Below are positions 36,366-45,554 of a stretch of DNA of 64,000 nucleotides, in pieces. Position numbers and translations under genes: made by a program. Position 1 is the first letter of the stretch, and every line of letters begins with the position of its first letter. A model generated the notes under the pieces. That model searched no databases and was not told the DNA's origin. It saw only the letters and a program-made list of their open reading frames with translations. Source of the stretch: Cutibacterium sp. (GTDB lineage Bacteria; Actinomycetota; Actinomycetes; Propionibacteriales; Propionibacteriaceae); contig NZ_JAUNEJ010000004.1 of the NCBI RefSeq assembly GCF_030525615.1, positions 140,245 through 204,244 of the forward strand, in the 5' to 3' direction.

Positions 36366-37949
36366 TCAGATCCAGGAGCGGAACCACATCCTTGCCAGCC
36401 ATGCTTTCCGTGTCATGAGGCTGTCGGTGAGGATGGGGTAGATGAAAGCGAAATTGGCCGCAACCAAGGCCATGACTGTTCCGACGACGATCGCACCGAT
36501 TCGTCGTCGATTGGTTGCTTTCGCAGGGCCAAGGATGTGACCGAGCCAGATGGCTAGGATCGTCACCGTAAACGGGATAATGCAGATGGCGTAGAAGAAG
36601 AACAGCGGGCGGTCGTCGTAGCGGAACCATGGGACCCATGTCGACATCATGGCGAGGATTGGCAGGGTGAATCGCCAGTCACGGGCGAAGATCCACCAGA
36701 TCACTGCGGCCACCAGCGCTATCGCTGCGAACCACCACAGAACGGGGGTCCCGGTCGCGGAGATGACTCGCAGGCACGTGTCTCCGACGGCCTCGCACCC
36801 CTGCTCGCCAGGCTGGATGTCGTTCACGGCGTCTATACCGAGCGGACGCTGGTTTATCAGCCAACCTGACGGGTTCGCGGAATATGTGTGCGTCTGCGTC
36901 ATCATGTAGCTGCCGGTGTGGAAGTCGTACATCTGCTGGTGGTAATTCCACAGGGCGGCTAACGGTTTTCCGATCACCTTGGACAGGCCCGGATCGGGGG
37001 TGGGGCCGACCCACGACGTGCCGAAGACCATGTGTGGATAGGCCGACAGCCATCGCGCCCACGTGGCAATGTAGACGCCCAGAGCCACGACGACCAGGTA
37101 GAGGAAAGCTGGTATTCCGTCGCGCAGGAAAGACCACCACGCCTTCCTGCCCGCACCGGCCAGCCGTCGTGCCGACCAGTCCCAGATGACCGAAACAATG
37201 CCCATGGTCGCCAGTACGAACGCAGAATTCCATTTCGTGGCACAGGCCAGACCGAACATGATTCCAGCCACTAGACGCCATGGCCGCCACCCCAAGACCG
37301 GACCAAAGACCCCCTCGAGATGGGGCTTGTCGATGGCACGAAGATGATCTGCCAGACGATGACGGAACCAGTCTCGGTCAGCTGCCACTGCGCAGACCCC
37401 TGCCACTAGGAAGAAGGCCTGAAAGATGTCGAGCAGTCCGACCCGGCTCATGACAAATGCCAGGCCGTCGAGGGTGAGCAGGATACCGGCAATGGCACCC
37501 ACCATTGTGGAGCGGGAAAGGCGTCGAGCCAGCCGGATCGTCATAAGGACGAGCAAGGATCCGAAGACCACAGAAGAGAATCGCCATCCGAAAGAATTCA
37601 ACCCGAATAGTTGTTCCCCCATGCCGATGAGCCATTTTCCCACCGGTGGGTGGACGACGAATTCGGCGTCGGGGGTCCAGATGTTCGTGATCCCGTTGGC
37701 GATGTCGGCATTGGCTTTCGCAGCGTCAGGCCAGGTGCCCTCGTATCCCTGCTGGAGCATGGTCCATGCGTCCTTGGGATAGTAGGTCTCGTCGAAGACG
37801 AGGTTGCGGGGGAAGCTGACATTCCACACTCGCAGCAGGAAAGCTAGTGCGGTGATGAGGGCCGTGACGACCCAGCTCGTGTATTCGTCTGTCATCCGGC
37901 CGTCGTCGAGACGTTCGATGGTCGACAAGGATCTTCTCGCTGCTGGCAC
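36366..37949 (-). CDS. pmt: Protein O-mannosyltransferase
   Basis: A 527-residue membrane enzyme of the Pmt family. It moves mannose from polyprenyl-phosphate mannose to Ser/Thr of exported proteins on the outer face of the membrane. Features: the catalytic Asp-Glu in NLVFDETYYPKDAW after helix 1, HPPVGKWLIGMGEQLFG, about 10 to 11 membrane segments, and the PMT 4TMC C-terminal region (PLFFFYAICIIPFTV). It is divergent from rsmI, the same pair arrangement as in mycobacteria and corynebacteria. Substrates could include Pro/Thr-rich surface proteins such as the one ending at 63870. Confidence 0.94.
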   Translation of the reverse strand: MPAARRSLSTIERLDDGRMTDEYTSWVVTALITALAFLLRVWNVSFPRNLVFDETYYPKDAWTMLQQGYEGTWPDAAKANADIANGITNIWTPDAEFVVHPPVGKWLIGMGEQLFGLNSFGWRFSSVVFGSLLVLMTIRLARRLSRSTMVGAIAGILLTLDGLAFVMSRVGLLDIFQAFFLVAGVCAVAADRDWFRHRLADHLRAIDKPHLEGVFGPVLGWRPWRLVAGIMFGLACATKWNSAFVLATMGIVSVIWDWSARRLAGAGRKAWWSFLRDGIPAFLYLVVVALGVYIATWARWLSAYPHMVFGTSWVGPTPDPGLSKVIGKPLAALWNYHQQMYDFHTGSYMMTQTHTYSANPSGWLINQRPLGIDAVNDIQPGEQGCEAVGDTCLRVISATGTPVLWWFAAIALVAAVIWWIFARDWRFTLPILAMMSTWVPWFRYDDRPLFFFYAICIIPFTVTILAIWLGHILGPAKATNRRRIGAIVVGTVMALVAANFAFIYPILTDSLMTRKAWLARMWFRSWI

Positions 37950-38009
37950 AGGCCCATGGTAGAGGGTCGGTGGGACGCTTCTGCCTGTCCGGCGTGGGAC
38001 GATAGATAA

Positions 38010-38867
38010 GTGAGTCAGACACAGCCGGGACGAGTCATCCTTGCGGGCACCCCTATCGGGGACCGCCGCAGCGCCTCACCCGCCCTCATCGAGACCTTAC
38101 GAGACGCCCGCATTATCGCCGCCGAGGACACCCGCCGACTGCGCGATTTGCTGCGCCGTCTCGACGTTGAGACCTCCGCCCGGGTGGTGTCCTATTTTGA
38201 GGGGAATGAGTCCGCCCGAACCCCCGAACTCATGGAGTATCTCCTCGACGGGATTGACGTCGTAGTAGTCACTGATGCCGGTATGCCCTCCGTCTCTGAC
38301 CCGGGATACCGGCTCGTCACCGCTGCGATTGAGCACGATGTCGTCGTCACCTCAGTGCCCGGACCCACCGCCGTCACGACTGCGCTGGCCATCTCGGGAA
38401 TGCCCACTGATCGTTTCTGTTTCGAAGGATTCCTGCCGCGTAAGTCGGGAGAGAGGTGCCGTCGCCTGAGTGCGTTGGCCGAGGAACCACGCACCATCGT
38501 CCTCTATGAGGCCCCCCATCGGCTTGCCGATCTGCTCCACGACGCCGCCGAAATCATGGGCGCTGACCGACGTGCTGCAGTATGCCGGGAATTGACGAAA
38601 ACCTACGAGGAGGTGCGTCGCGGGGGTCTGGCTCAGCTGGCCGAATGGGCTCTAGACAACGCCCGAGGCGAAATCACCGTCGTCATCGCGGGGGCTAAGG
38701 GCCATGCGGTGAGTCTTGAGGAAGCAGTCGAGATGGTCACCGACCTTATCGACGACGGTATCAAGCCGTCCAAGGCCGTCGCCCAGGTAGCTCGTGGTGC
38801 CAATATTGACCGCCACACGCTCTACGACGCCGTTCAAAACGCCTCAGCTGCGCAGGAGGAATCGTGA
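38010..38867 (+). CDS. rsmI: 16S rRNA (cytidine-1402-2'-O)-methyltransferase
   Basis: A 285-residue tetrapyrrole-methylase-fold enzyme that methylates C1402 of 16S rRNA in the decoding centre. Motifs: VILAGTPIGD, AAEDTRRLRDLLRRL, VVVTDAGMPSVSDPGYRLV, SVPGPTAVTTAL, CFEGFLPRKSGER and the Leu/Tyr/Glu-rich ELTKTYEEVRRG. It starts with GTG 38010 and overlaps tatD by four bases, in a run of rRNA-modifying and processing genes. Confidence 0.96.
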   Translation: MSQTQPGRVILAGTPIGDRRSASPALIETLRDARIIAAEDTRRLRDLLRRLDVETSARVVSYFEGNESARTPELMEYLLDGIDVVVVTDAGMPSVSDPGYRLVTAAIEHDVVVTSVPGPTAVTTALAISGMPTDRFCFEGFLPRKSGERCRRLSALAEEPRTIVLYEAPHRLADLLHDAAEIMGADRRAAVCRELTKTYEEVRRGGLAQLAEWALDNARGEITVVIAGAKGHAVSLEEAVEMVTDLIDDGIKPSKAVAQVARGANIDRHTLYDAVQNASAAQEES

Positions 38868-39772
38868 ACGAAACCATTCCAGAGGTGTTGTCCGAGGCCG
38901 GTCTGCCGCCCCTGCCGGAGCCGCTGGCTGGCCCCTTGGTGGACTCTCACACCCACCTCGACACGGTGGCTGACATCGCTCATCTTGAACCGGCCACCAG
39001 CTTGGCAGCCGCCCGAGAGGTCGGGGTGACCCATATCGCCCAGATCGGGTGTGACGTCGAGAGTTCCGAGTTCGCCGAGAAACTTGCTCGCGCTCACAAG
39101 AACGTCATCGCGGCGGTGGCCATCCATCCCAATGACGCCGCCCGTCTGGGGCCCAAGAACATTAATGCTGCGTTGAACCGTATCAACAAGTTGGCCGGCG
39201 CTGGAAACCATGTCCGAGCCATCGGCGAGACCGGAATCGATCACTTCGGCACCACCGATGACGAAGGCCAGGCTCTGCAACGAGACGTCTTCGCTGCCCA
39301 TATCGCCATGGCCCACGCTCATCGCCTCACCCTTGCGATTCATATGCGTGATTCCCGCAACGGCGGTGAGGGGGAAGGTTCGCCCCAGGGCCGGCAGGCC
39401 CATGACGATGTTGTCGACGTCCTCAATGCCGAAGGTTGGCCAGAGCGGGTCATCATGCATTGCTATTCCGGTGACGCCGACCTGGCTCGGATCTGTTTGG
39501 AGCACGGGGCGTACTTGTCGTTCTCCGGGACGATCACTTTCAACTCGGCCGGTCCCCAGCGTGACGCTCTGGCGATTGCTCCGAACGACCGCATTCTTGT
39601 CGAGACTGACGCCCCATTCCTTACGCCTGTGCCACGGCGAGGCAAGCGAAACGGCCCCTACTTGCTGCCTCACACTGCCCGATTTGTGGCACAGCAGCGT
39701 GGTTGGGAGGAAGCCCAAGCCTGTCAACAGCTCACTGACAACGCTTTTGCCGCTTACGGAGGTGCTTGGTGA
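38864..39772 (+). CDS. tatD: TatD family metal-dependent DNase
   Basis: A 302-residue TIM-barrel hydrolase with the metal-site residues in PLVDSHTHLD, GETGIDHFG, LAIHMRDS, MHCYSGDADLA and LVETDAPFL. It is a 3'-5' DNase/RNase family acting in DNA repair or turnover. An inserted Gly-rich loop (GGEGEGSPQGRQA) follows the HMRDS motif. It starts inside the rsmI stop and ends overlapping rsmA, a conserved order. Confidence 0.95.
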   Translation: MNETIPEVLSEAGLPPLPEPLAGPLVDSHTHLDTVADIAHLEPATSLAAAREVGVTHIAQIGCDVESSEFAEKLARAHKNVIAAVAIHPNDAARLGPKNINAALNRINKLAGAGNHVRAIGETGIDHFGTTDDEGQALQRDVFAAHIAMAHAHRLTLAIHMRDSRNGGEGEGSPQGRQAHDDVVDVLNAEGWPERVIMHCYSGDADLARICLEHGAYLSFSGTITFNSAGPQRDALAIAPNDRILVETDAPFLTPVPRRGKRNGPYLLPHTARFVAQQRGWEEAQACQQLTDNAFAAYGGAW

Positions 39773-40665
39773 GGGAAACCGGATTACTCGACCCGGCGTC
39801 GATTCGACGCATTGCCGACCAGATTGGCCTGCGACCGACCAAGACCCGTGGACAGAATTTCGTTCACGACGCCAACACGGTGCGCCGCATTGTCTCCTTG
39901 GCTCATATTGGCCCCGACGACCGTGTCATCGAGGTCGGTCCTGGCCTGGGATCGCTAACCCTCGGGTTGCTGGAGACCGGGGCTCAGGTTGTCGCTATCG
40001 AGATTGACGAACTCCTTGCCAACCAGCTCCCCGACACCGTCGCCGAGCGGATGCCTGACGCCGCCGGCAGATTGCACGTCATCCTTTCTGACGCCCTTTC
40101 CGTCGGCGCCATTCCCGGCCCCGACCCGACTGCCTTGGTGGCGAATCTGCCCTACAATGTGGCGGTTCCGGTGCTGCTGCACATATTGGAGATCTGCCCG
40201 CAATGGTCCACCGGCGTCGTGATGGTGCAGTCGGAAGTGGCCGACCGTCTGGTGGCCGCTCCGGGATCCAAGATCTACGGGGTCCCCAGCGCCAAACTCG
40301 CTTGGTACGCCGAGGCAACTCGGATCGGCAACGTTCCCCCGACAGTCTTTTGGCCGGTGCCCAATGTGGATTCCGGACTGGTTCGGATTACTAGGCGACA
40401 TCCTCCCCACATCGACCGACGAGAGCCTCAAGCCACACGCTCCCAGGTATTTCACGTGGTTGACGCGGTTTTCGCGGCTCGTCGCAAAATGCTGCGCTCC
40501 GCGCTCGCCGGACTATGCGGCGGCTCGTTGGCAGCGTCTGACCTCATCAGCGCTGCCGGGATCGACCCGACAATGCGTGGAGAAACCCTAGACATCGTAG
40601 ATTTGACCCGTGTTGCCGAGGTTCTGGCTCAGGCCGGTGTCCTCAGCGACACAGGCCGGGCGTGA
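39769..40665 (+). CDS. rsmA: 16S rRNA dimethyladenosine transferase
   Basis: A 298-residue SAM-dependent enzyme (KsgA) dimethylating A1518 and A1519 of 16S rRNA. Motifs: TRGQNFVHDANTVRRI, VIEVGPGLGSLTLGLL (SAM site), VVAIEID, and NLPYNVAVPVLLHIL (the NLPY active site). GGAGG at 39758-39762 favours GTG 39769 over the TTG three bases upstream; it overlaps the tatD stop. The C-terminal helical domain includes VVDAVFAARRKMLRSAL. Confidence 0.96.
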   Translation: MRETGLLDPASIRRIADQIGLRPTKTRGQNFVHDANTVRRIVSLAHIGPDDRVIEVGPGLGSLTLGLLETGAQVVAIEIDELLANQLPDTVAERMPDAAGRLHVILSDALSVGAIPGPDPTALVANLPYNVAVPVLLHILEICPQWSTGVVMVQSEVADRLVAAPGSKIYGVPSAKLAWYAEATRIGNVPPTVFWPVPNVDSGLVRITRRHPPHIDRREPQATRSQVFHVVDAVFAARRKMLRSALAGLCGGSLAASDLISAAGIDPTMRGETLDIVDLTRVAEVLAQAGVLSDTGRA

Positions 40666-40688
40666 ACTCCTGCCGGTACGGTAAGCAC

Positions 40689-41657
40689 ATGATGATGGAC
40701 GATCCATTCAACGTGCTCCGTCCTAGGACCGTGACGGTGCGGGTCAGCGCTAAGGTCAATCTGGCGCTGGGGGTCGGCAGCCTGGAACTTGACGGTTTTC
40801 ACCCGCTGGCAACGGTTTTTGAAGCTATCGGGATTCACGACGAGGTGACGTTGACCCGCCGCGACGACAACCGCATTACCCTGACCGTCGCAGGGGAAGA
40901 TGCTGACCAGATTCCCACCGACGAGACGAACTTGGCGTGGCGAGCGGTGGAGCTGGTTCGCGAGGAGTTCGATATGGAATGGGGGGAATGCAATCGCGGC
41001 GTCGACATTCACATTGACAAGTCGATTCCGATCGCCGGTGGCATGGCAGGTGGGTCGGCTGACGCTGCTGGAGCCCTGCTTGCCGCAGCTGCTCTGTGCC
41101 GTCTCCCCGAGTGCCCCGAGAATTTGCACCCATTGGCCGCCCAGCTCGGCTCCGATGTGCCGTTTTGTCTCATGGGCGGAGTCGCATTGGGACGAGGACG
41201 GGGCGATCGGCTGGCTCCGGTCATCTGCCGTGGCCGACATCACTGGGTGATTGCTACGTCGAAGCAGGGATTGTCCACCCCAGCCGTTTACCACCGTTTC
41301 GACCAGATGGGCGGCAATCCGGGGGGAGAGTCGGTCCCTAACACCCTGATTGCAGCTCTCACCCGTGGAGATCTCGACGCTGTTGCGGCCACCATGAGCA
41401 ATGACTTGCAGGCCCCTGCTCTTGATCTGCGTCCTGAACTTGGTGAGGTATTGGCTGTCGGGCAGCACGCTGGAGCTCTCACTGGTCTGGTTTCCGGGTC
41501 CGGGCCGACTTGCGCTTTCCTGGTACGCGACATTGTCGGGGCCAAGAAGGTCAGCGCTGCGGTGTCGTCGTTGCCGCAGGTCGATCGCACCAGAACAGCC
41601 TTTGGTCCGGTCGCTGGGGCCCAGGTACTGCCAGGCCCAGAGGGGAGCTTTGCATGA
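40689..41657 (+). CDS. ispE: 4-diphosphocytidyl-2-C-methyl-D-erythritol kinase
   Basis: A 322-residue GHMP kinase of the methylerythritol phosphate pathway to isoprenoids. It phosphorylates CDP-ME. Motifs: VRVSAKVNLALGVG, DGFHPLATVFEAI, the GHMP loop PIAGGMAGGSADAAGAL, and VSGSGPTCAFLV near the C-terminus. ATG 40689 (MMMDDPF) is chosen although the frame opens at GTG 40662, which overlaps rsmA; the ribosome site is weak in both cases. A MarR gene starts within its stop. Confidence 0.94.
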   Translation: MMMDDPFNVLRPRTVTVRVSAKVNLALGVGSLELDGFHPLATVFEAIGIHDEVTLTRRDDNRITLTVAGEDADQIPTDETNLAWRAVELVREEFDMEWGECNRGVDIHIDKSIPIAGGMAGGSADAAGALLAAAALCRLPECPENLHPLAAQLGSDVPFCLMGGVALGRGRGDRLAPVICRGRHHWVIATSKQGLSTPAVYHRFDQMGGNPGGESVPNTLIAALTRGDLDAVAATMSNDLQAPALDLRPELGEVLAVGQHAGALTGLVSGSGPTCAFLVRDIVGAKKVSAAVSSLPQVDRTRTAFGPVAGAQVLPGPEGSFA

Positions 41658-42181
41658 CGAATCTGCCAGAGGAAGACCCTTCAACGACGCAGGACGCGGT
41701 TGACGTCATCATCGCAGCATGGGCAAGGGAGCGCCCCGATCTGCCTGTCGAGGTGATGGAAGTGTGGTCTCGTGTCACCAGATTGGCTCGCCGCTTGGAT
41801 CGAGATCGGTCCAAAGCTTTCTCGCGGTGGGATCTCGAGGGCTGGGAGTTCGATGTACTGGCAGCCTTGCGACGTTCCGGGCAACCCTATCAACTGAGTC
41901 CTGGACAGCTGCTCAGCGAGCTTGAAGTGGCTTCAGGGACGATGACGAACCGAATCACCAGGCTTTCCGAACGCGGCCTGGTGCGGCGTCTGCCCCATCC
42001 CAAAGACGGTCGTGGAGTCATCGTCGAACTCACTGCTGCTGGACGAGACCAGGTCGACGGCGCATTGGCAGCTTTGCTGGAATCTGAGGGACGTCTCCTT
42101 GAATCGATGGACCCGCAGGCTGTTGAGCAACTTGGTCAGGGGTTGCGCGTGGTACTGGCCCGTCAGGAAGAGCTAGATTGA
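41654..42181 (+). CDS. MarR family transcriptional regulator
   Basis: A 175-residue winged-helix regulator: EVWSRVTRLARRLDRDRSKA dimer helix, WDLEGWEFDVLAALRRSG, then the DNA-binding block LLSELEVASGTMTNRITRLS and wing ERGLVRRLPHPKDGRGVIVEL. GAGGGGAG lies before ATG 41654, which overlaps the ispE stop (ATGA), so it is made with ispE. Its targets are unknown; no matching palindromes were tested. Its 3' end overlaps the convergent TetR gene by 19 bases. Confidence 0.93.
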   Translation: MTNLPEEDPSTTQDAVDVIIAAWARERPDLPVEVMEVWSRVTRLARRLDRDRSKAFSRWDLEGWEFDVLAALRRSGQPYQLSPGQLLSELEVASGTMTNRITRLSERGLVRRLPHPKDGRGVIVELTAAGRDQVDGALAALLESEGRLLESMDPQAVEQLGQGLRVVLARQEELD

Positions 42182-42843
42182 TTGTCTTCGCACTCGCTGG
42201 GAGTGGTGAATTGCGGGCTGTCGGACTCTCGCGGTAGTCCGTTAAAAGCCAGGTCAACGAGGAGAGCGGCGACGACCTCTTTGGCTGGCTCCCTGGTATC
42301 AATCCAGGCCTGTCCGGCCATGCCCACCATCCCAGTGAGGGCCTGGGCGTATATGGACGAGAAGGAAGCATTAAAACCGTGACGGTTGAAATCGTCGGCG
42401 AGAATGCCCTCCGCCCAGGAGGCGACGTCAGACAGGATTGAGGCATAGGAGCCAGTGGTCGATCCGACAGAAGAGTCCCGGGAGATGATACGAAAACCAT
42501 CGGGGCGATCGTCGATGTAATCCAGCAGGGCCAGCACCGCAGATTCCAGGGTGCGTCGTGGGCCTTGCCCGGGTCGCGTCATCGCGGCATTGAGCGAGTC
42601 TTGCAGCAGCCTAACTTCCCGATCGACGACGACAGCATAGAGTCCGTCCTTGGATCCAAAATGCTCGTAGATGACGGGTTTGGAGACTCCAGCGCTGGCA
42701 GCGATCTCCTGGACGGAGGTGCCGGCGACGCCGTTGCCAGCGAAGAGACGACGCGCCACGGTGATGAGTTGTTCACGGCGTTGTCCGCTGGTCATCCTGG
42801 GCCGGGGATGTTTGGACGGCTGGGATGTGGGCGTCGATGTCAT
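42163..42843 (-). CDS. TetR family transcriptional regulator
   Basis: A 226-residue regulator. HTH in residues 25-65: LITVARRLFAGNGVAGTSVQ then EIAASAGVSKPVIYEHFGSKDGLY, the classical TetR pattern. The ligand domain is helical, with Ser/Asn-rich ends. It is convergent with MarR and transcribed away from the tRNA-Gln/glmU promoter region. Target and ligand unknown. Confidence 0.93.
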   Translation of the reverse strand: MTSTPTSQPSKHPRPRMTSGQRREQLITVARRLFAGNGVAGTSVQEIAASAGVSKPVIYEHFGSKDGLYAVVVDREVRLLQDSLNAAMTRPGQGPRRTLESAVLALLDYIDDRPDGFRIISRDSSVGSTTGSYASILSDVASWAEGILADDFNRHGFNASFSSIYAQALTGMVGMAGQAWIDTREPAKEVVAALLVDLAFNGLPRESDSPQFTTPSECEDNQSSSS

Positions 42844-42925
42844 GGCATTGAGCCTACCCAGCCGCGTCGTATGGCCGAATCACGGTCCATGCTCTAGAGT
42901 TATGAGAACTCGGTTCGCCGAGCGT

Positions 42926-43004
42926 TCCCCGGTTGGTCTGTCGGCAGGGCCCGTCTGACTTTGAATCAGGATTAGCGACGCAGGTTCGACTCCTGCCCGG
43001 GGAG
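42926..43004 (+). tRNA. tRNA-Gln (TTG), long variable loop
   Basis: Acceptor TCCCCGG/CCGGGGA, D-stem GGTC/GGCC, anticodon stem TCTGA/TCAGG around CTTTGAA (anticodon TTG), T-arm GCAGG-TTCGACT-CCTGC, discriminator G, no encoded CCA. With these stems it is 79 bases, because two bases separate the D and anticodon stems and the variable loop is nine bases (ATTAGCGAC). It sits just before glmU, as in other actinobacteria. Confidence 0.85.
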
Positions 43005-43107
43005 CTCATTTGTCCCGTCGTATCTCTTCCTATCTCTTCACGGTGCGCTGCAACCGCGTGACGGCTACAGTTAGTTCTGCATACCGCATCCGACCTGGGG
43101 GAGCACC

Positions 43108-44406
43108 GTGACGTCCAGCCCGGCCACTGACCGAACCGAGATCAATGGAGTGGCCGCTGTCATTGTGCTGGCCGCCGGTGGTGGTACTCGCATGAAATCG
43201 TCGAAGTCCAAGCTGCTTCATGAGGTCGCCGGTCGACCCATGCTGTCGTGGGCAGTGGGAGCGGCTCGCGGACTCAACCCGGAGCATCTCGTCGTGGTTG
43301 TGGGGCATAGACGCGATCAGGTTGAGGCCCATCTGGCCGATGATGCGCCGGATGTCACTACTGCCGTTCAGGCTGAGCAGAAAGGCACCGGCCATGCCGT
43401 CGCTTGCGCTCTGGAGGGACTTGGCGAACTCCACGGTGAGGTGGTCGTCACCTATGGCGACGTCCCTATGCTCACCGGAGAAACCCTTCACCAGATGGTC
43501 GAGGTCCACCGTGAGCGTCGCAACCTCGTCACCGTCCTCACTGCCGAGGTCGAGGATCCCACTGGGTATGGGCGAATCCTGCGCGACGGCGAGTCTGTCG
43601 TCGGAATCGTCGAACACAAAGACGCTGACGAGGCTCAGCGGGCTGTCCGAGAGATTAACTCCGGTATCTATGTCTTCGACGCCGAGGCGCTGCGCGACGG
43701 CGTGTCCAAGCTCTCCAACGACAACGCTCAGGGCGAGTACTATCTCACCGACGTCGTCACGATGGCCGCTGACGGCACCATCAAGGTTCCCGGTCGCGGT
43801 CGCGTTGGTGCCTTCCGTATTGACGATGTATGGCAGACCGAGGGAGTCAATGATCGGGTTCAGCTGGCCCGCATGAATGCCGAGGTCAATCGCCGGATCG
43901 TCACCGGTTGGATGCGCGCCGGGGTCACCGTCATTGATCCTTCTTCTACGTGGATTCAGCCTGACGTCGATCTTGGTCATGACGTCACCTTGTACCCAGG
44001 AGTTTTCCTAAACGGAGCTACGACCATCGCGTCCGGCGCTGTGATCGGACCAGATGTCACCGTTACTGACTCAGAGATTCGGCAAGGGGCTACTGTCACC
44101 CGATCTGAGGTCACTCTCGCCGTCATCGGTGAAGGAGTGCGTGTCGGCCCATTCTCCAATATCCGCCCCGGCTCTGTCCTCGATCGTGACGCCAAAGTCG
44201 GAGCCTTCGTCGAGACCAAGAACACCCACGTCGGAACCGAAGCCGCCATACCTCACATGGCCTACGTTGGTGATTCCGAGGTGACCGCAGGATCCTCCGT
44301 CGTTGCCGGATCCGTCCTCTCCCGGGAGCACGCCGCTCCCGCCACCGACTCGGGCGTTATGCCCGACAGTCAAGATGACACTCTGAATCCGGAGGCTGAC
44401 CAGTGA
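43108..44406 (+). CDS. glmU: GlmU, uridylyltransferase with shortened acetyltransferase domain
   Basis: A 432-residue protein. The N-terminal pyrophosphorylase is complete (VIVLAAGGGTRMKSSKSKLL, AEQKGTGHAVACAL, VTYGDVPMLTGETL, NSGIYVFDAEAL). The left-handed beta-helix begins normally (LGHDVTLYPGVFLNGATTI) and keeps the His and Tyr of HMAYVGDSEV. It then ends after SSVVAGSVLSREHAAP with a polar tail, lacking the NYDG, GSDT and VAPVTVG repeats that bind acetyl-CoA; usual members are some 50 residues longer. So GlcNAc-1-P uridylyltransferase activity is likely, GlcN-1-P acetyltransferase activity doubtful. The prs start overlaps its stop. Confidence 0.9.
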   Translation: MTSSPATDRTEINGVAAVIVLAAGGGTRMKSSKSKLLHEVAGRPMLSWAVGAARGLNPEHLVVVVGHRRDQVEAHLADDAPDVTTAVQAEQKGTGHAVACALEGLGELHGEVVVTYGDVPMLTGETLHQMVEVHRERRNLVTVLTAEVEDPTGYGRILRDGESVVGIVEHKDADEAQRAVREINSGIYVFDAEALRDGVSKLSNDNAQGEYYLTDVVTMAADGTIKVPGRGRVGAFRIDDVWQTEGVNDRVQLARMNAEVNRRIVTGWMRAGVTVIDPSSTWIQPDVDLGHDVTLYPGVFLNGATTIASGAVIGPDVTVTDSEIRQGATVTRSEVTLAVIGEGVRVGPFSNIRPGSVLDRDAKVGAFVETKNTHVGTEAAIPHMAYVGDSEVTAGSSVVAGSVLSREHAAPATDSGVMPDSQDDTLNPEADQ

Positions 44407-45371
44407 GTGGAACTACCCGTCCGAACAACAAGCACCTCATGATCTGCTCAGGGCGGGCCTATCCCGAACTTGCTGAGCAGATCGCTGCCGAACTCGGTGT
44501 TGAGCTTGTCCCGTCGCGTCAGGTCACGTACGCGAATTCGGAAATCTACGTGCAGTTCCAGGAATCTGTGCGCGGCTGTGACGCCTTCGTCATTCAGTCC
44601 CACAGTGCTCCGGTGAATGAGGCCATGATGGAGCAGCTCATCATGGTTGACGCCCTCAAGAGGGCCTCGGCCAAGCGCATTACTGTGGTCTCTCCGTTCT
44701 ATCCCTACGCCCGTCAGGACAAGAAACACTTAGGTCGTGAGCCCATTTCAGCCCGACTCATTGCGGACCTTTACCAGGCGGCTGGAGCAGACCGAATTAT
44801 GTCGGTTGACCTGCACGCCGCCCAGATCCAGGGATTCTTCGACGGCCCGGTTGACCATCTGTGGGCCCTTCCGGTCCTTGCTGACTATGTTGCTTCGAAA
44901 TACGACAACTCCAACATGGTGGTCGTTTCCCCAGACGCCGGTCGGGTGCGCTTGGCTGATATGTGGACTGACAAGATTGGCTGCCAACTCGCCATCATCC
45001 ACAAGCGTCGTGACCCCAATAAGGCCAACGAGACGACCACTCACGAAGTTGTCGGGGATGTCAAGGACAAGACCTGTCTTCTTGTTGACGACATGATCGA
45101 CACTGCCGGCACGATGTGCCAGGCTGCCGCTGCTCTCAAGAAGCACGGCGCGAGGCGGGTCATCGCAGCTGCCACTCATCCCATTCTGTCGGACCCGGCG
45201 GCTGAGCGTATTAATAGCTCCCCGATCGAGGAGCTTATTGTCACCAACACCCTCAAGATTCGTGATGACATCAACATTCCTGCGATGACGGTACTATCCA
45301 TCGCCCCGCTTATTGCTAAGGCGATTCAGGAGGTCTTTGAGGACGGTTCGGTCACCAGTCTGTTCCGCTGA
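44403..45371 (+). CDS. prs: Ribose-phosphate pyrophosphokinase
   Basis: A 322-residue PRPP synthase: SGRAYPELAEQIAAELG, FQESVRGCDAFVIQS, the ATP-site FYPYARQDKKHLGREPISA, VDLHAAQIQGFF, PDAGRVRLA, and the PRPP-binding LVDDMIDTAGTM. It supplies PRPP to nucleotide, His and Trp synthesis. It starts with GTG 44403 overlapping glmU, the standard glmU-prs order. Confidence 0.97.
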   Translation: MSGTTRPNNKHLMICSGRAYPELAEQIAAELGVELVPSRQVTYANSEIYVQFQESVRGCDAFVIQSHSAPVNEAMMEQLIMVDALKRASAKRITVVSPFYPYARQDKKHLGREPISARLIADLYQAAGADRIMSVDLHAAQIQGFFDGPVDHLWALPVLADYVASKYDNSNMVVVSPDAGRVRLADMWTDKIGCQLAIIHKRRDPNKANETTTHEVVGDVKDKTCLLVDDMIDTAGTMCQAAAALKKHGARRVIAAATHPILSDPAAERINSSPIEELIVTNTLKIRDDINIPAMTVLSIAPLIAKAIQEVFEDGSVTSLFR

Positions 45372-45452
45372 CGCGAAGCCTTGGTCGCCCACAGCACCGG
45401 GTTGCTGTGGACGACCGTGCATTTGGGAGACGGCGACGCTGTGCCGTAGAGT

Positions 45453-45481
45453 GACCTTGCTTGGCGAGGGACCGCAAGGTC
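45453..45481 (+). promoter_or_regulatory. Leader hairpin before rplY
   Basis: GACCTTGC (45453-45460) pairs with GCAAGGTC (45474-45481) over a 13-base loop, 60 bases before the rplY ribosome site. No T-tract follows. It could be a leader structure bound by L25 or an attenuator; this is a guess from position. Confidence 0.35.
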
Positions 45482-45554
45482 CGTGATCGACTGGCCGCCC
45501 GATTGGGCATCCTCTCGTCGAGCCGTTTCACGTCAACGAGAAGGAGAAGTCGCT

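Noticed and set aside
43030..43980. 316-codon minus-strand frame opposite glmU
   Set aside because: Antisense to glmU; the translation shows no motif and the plus frame is certain.
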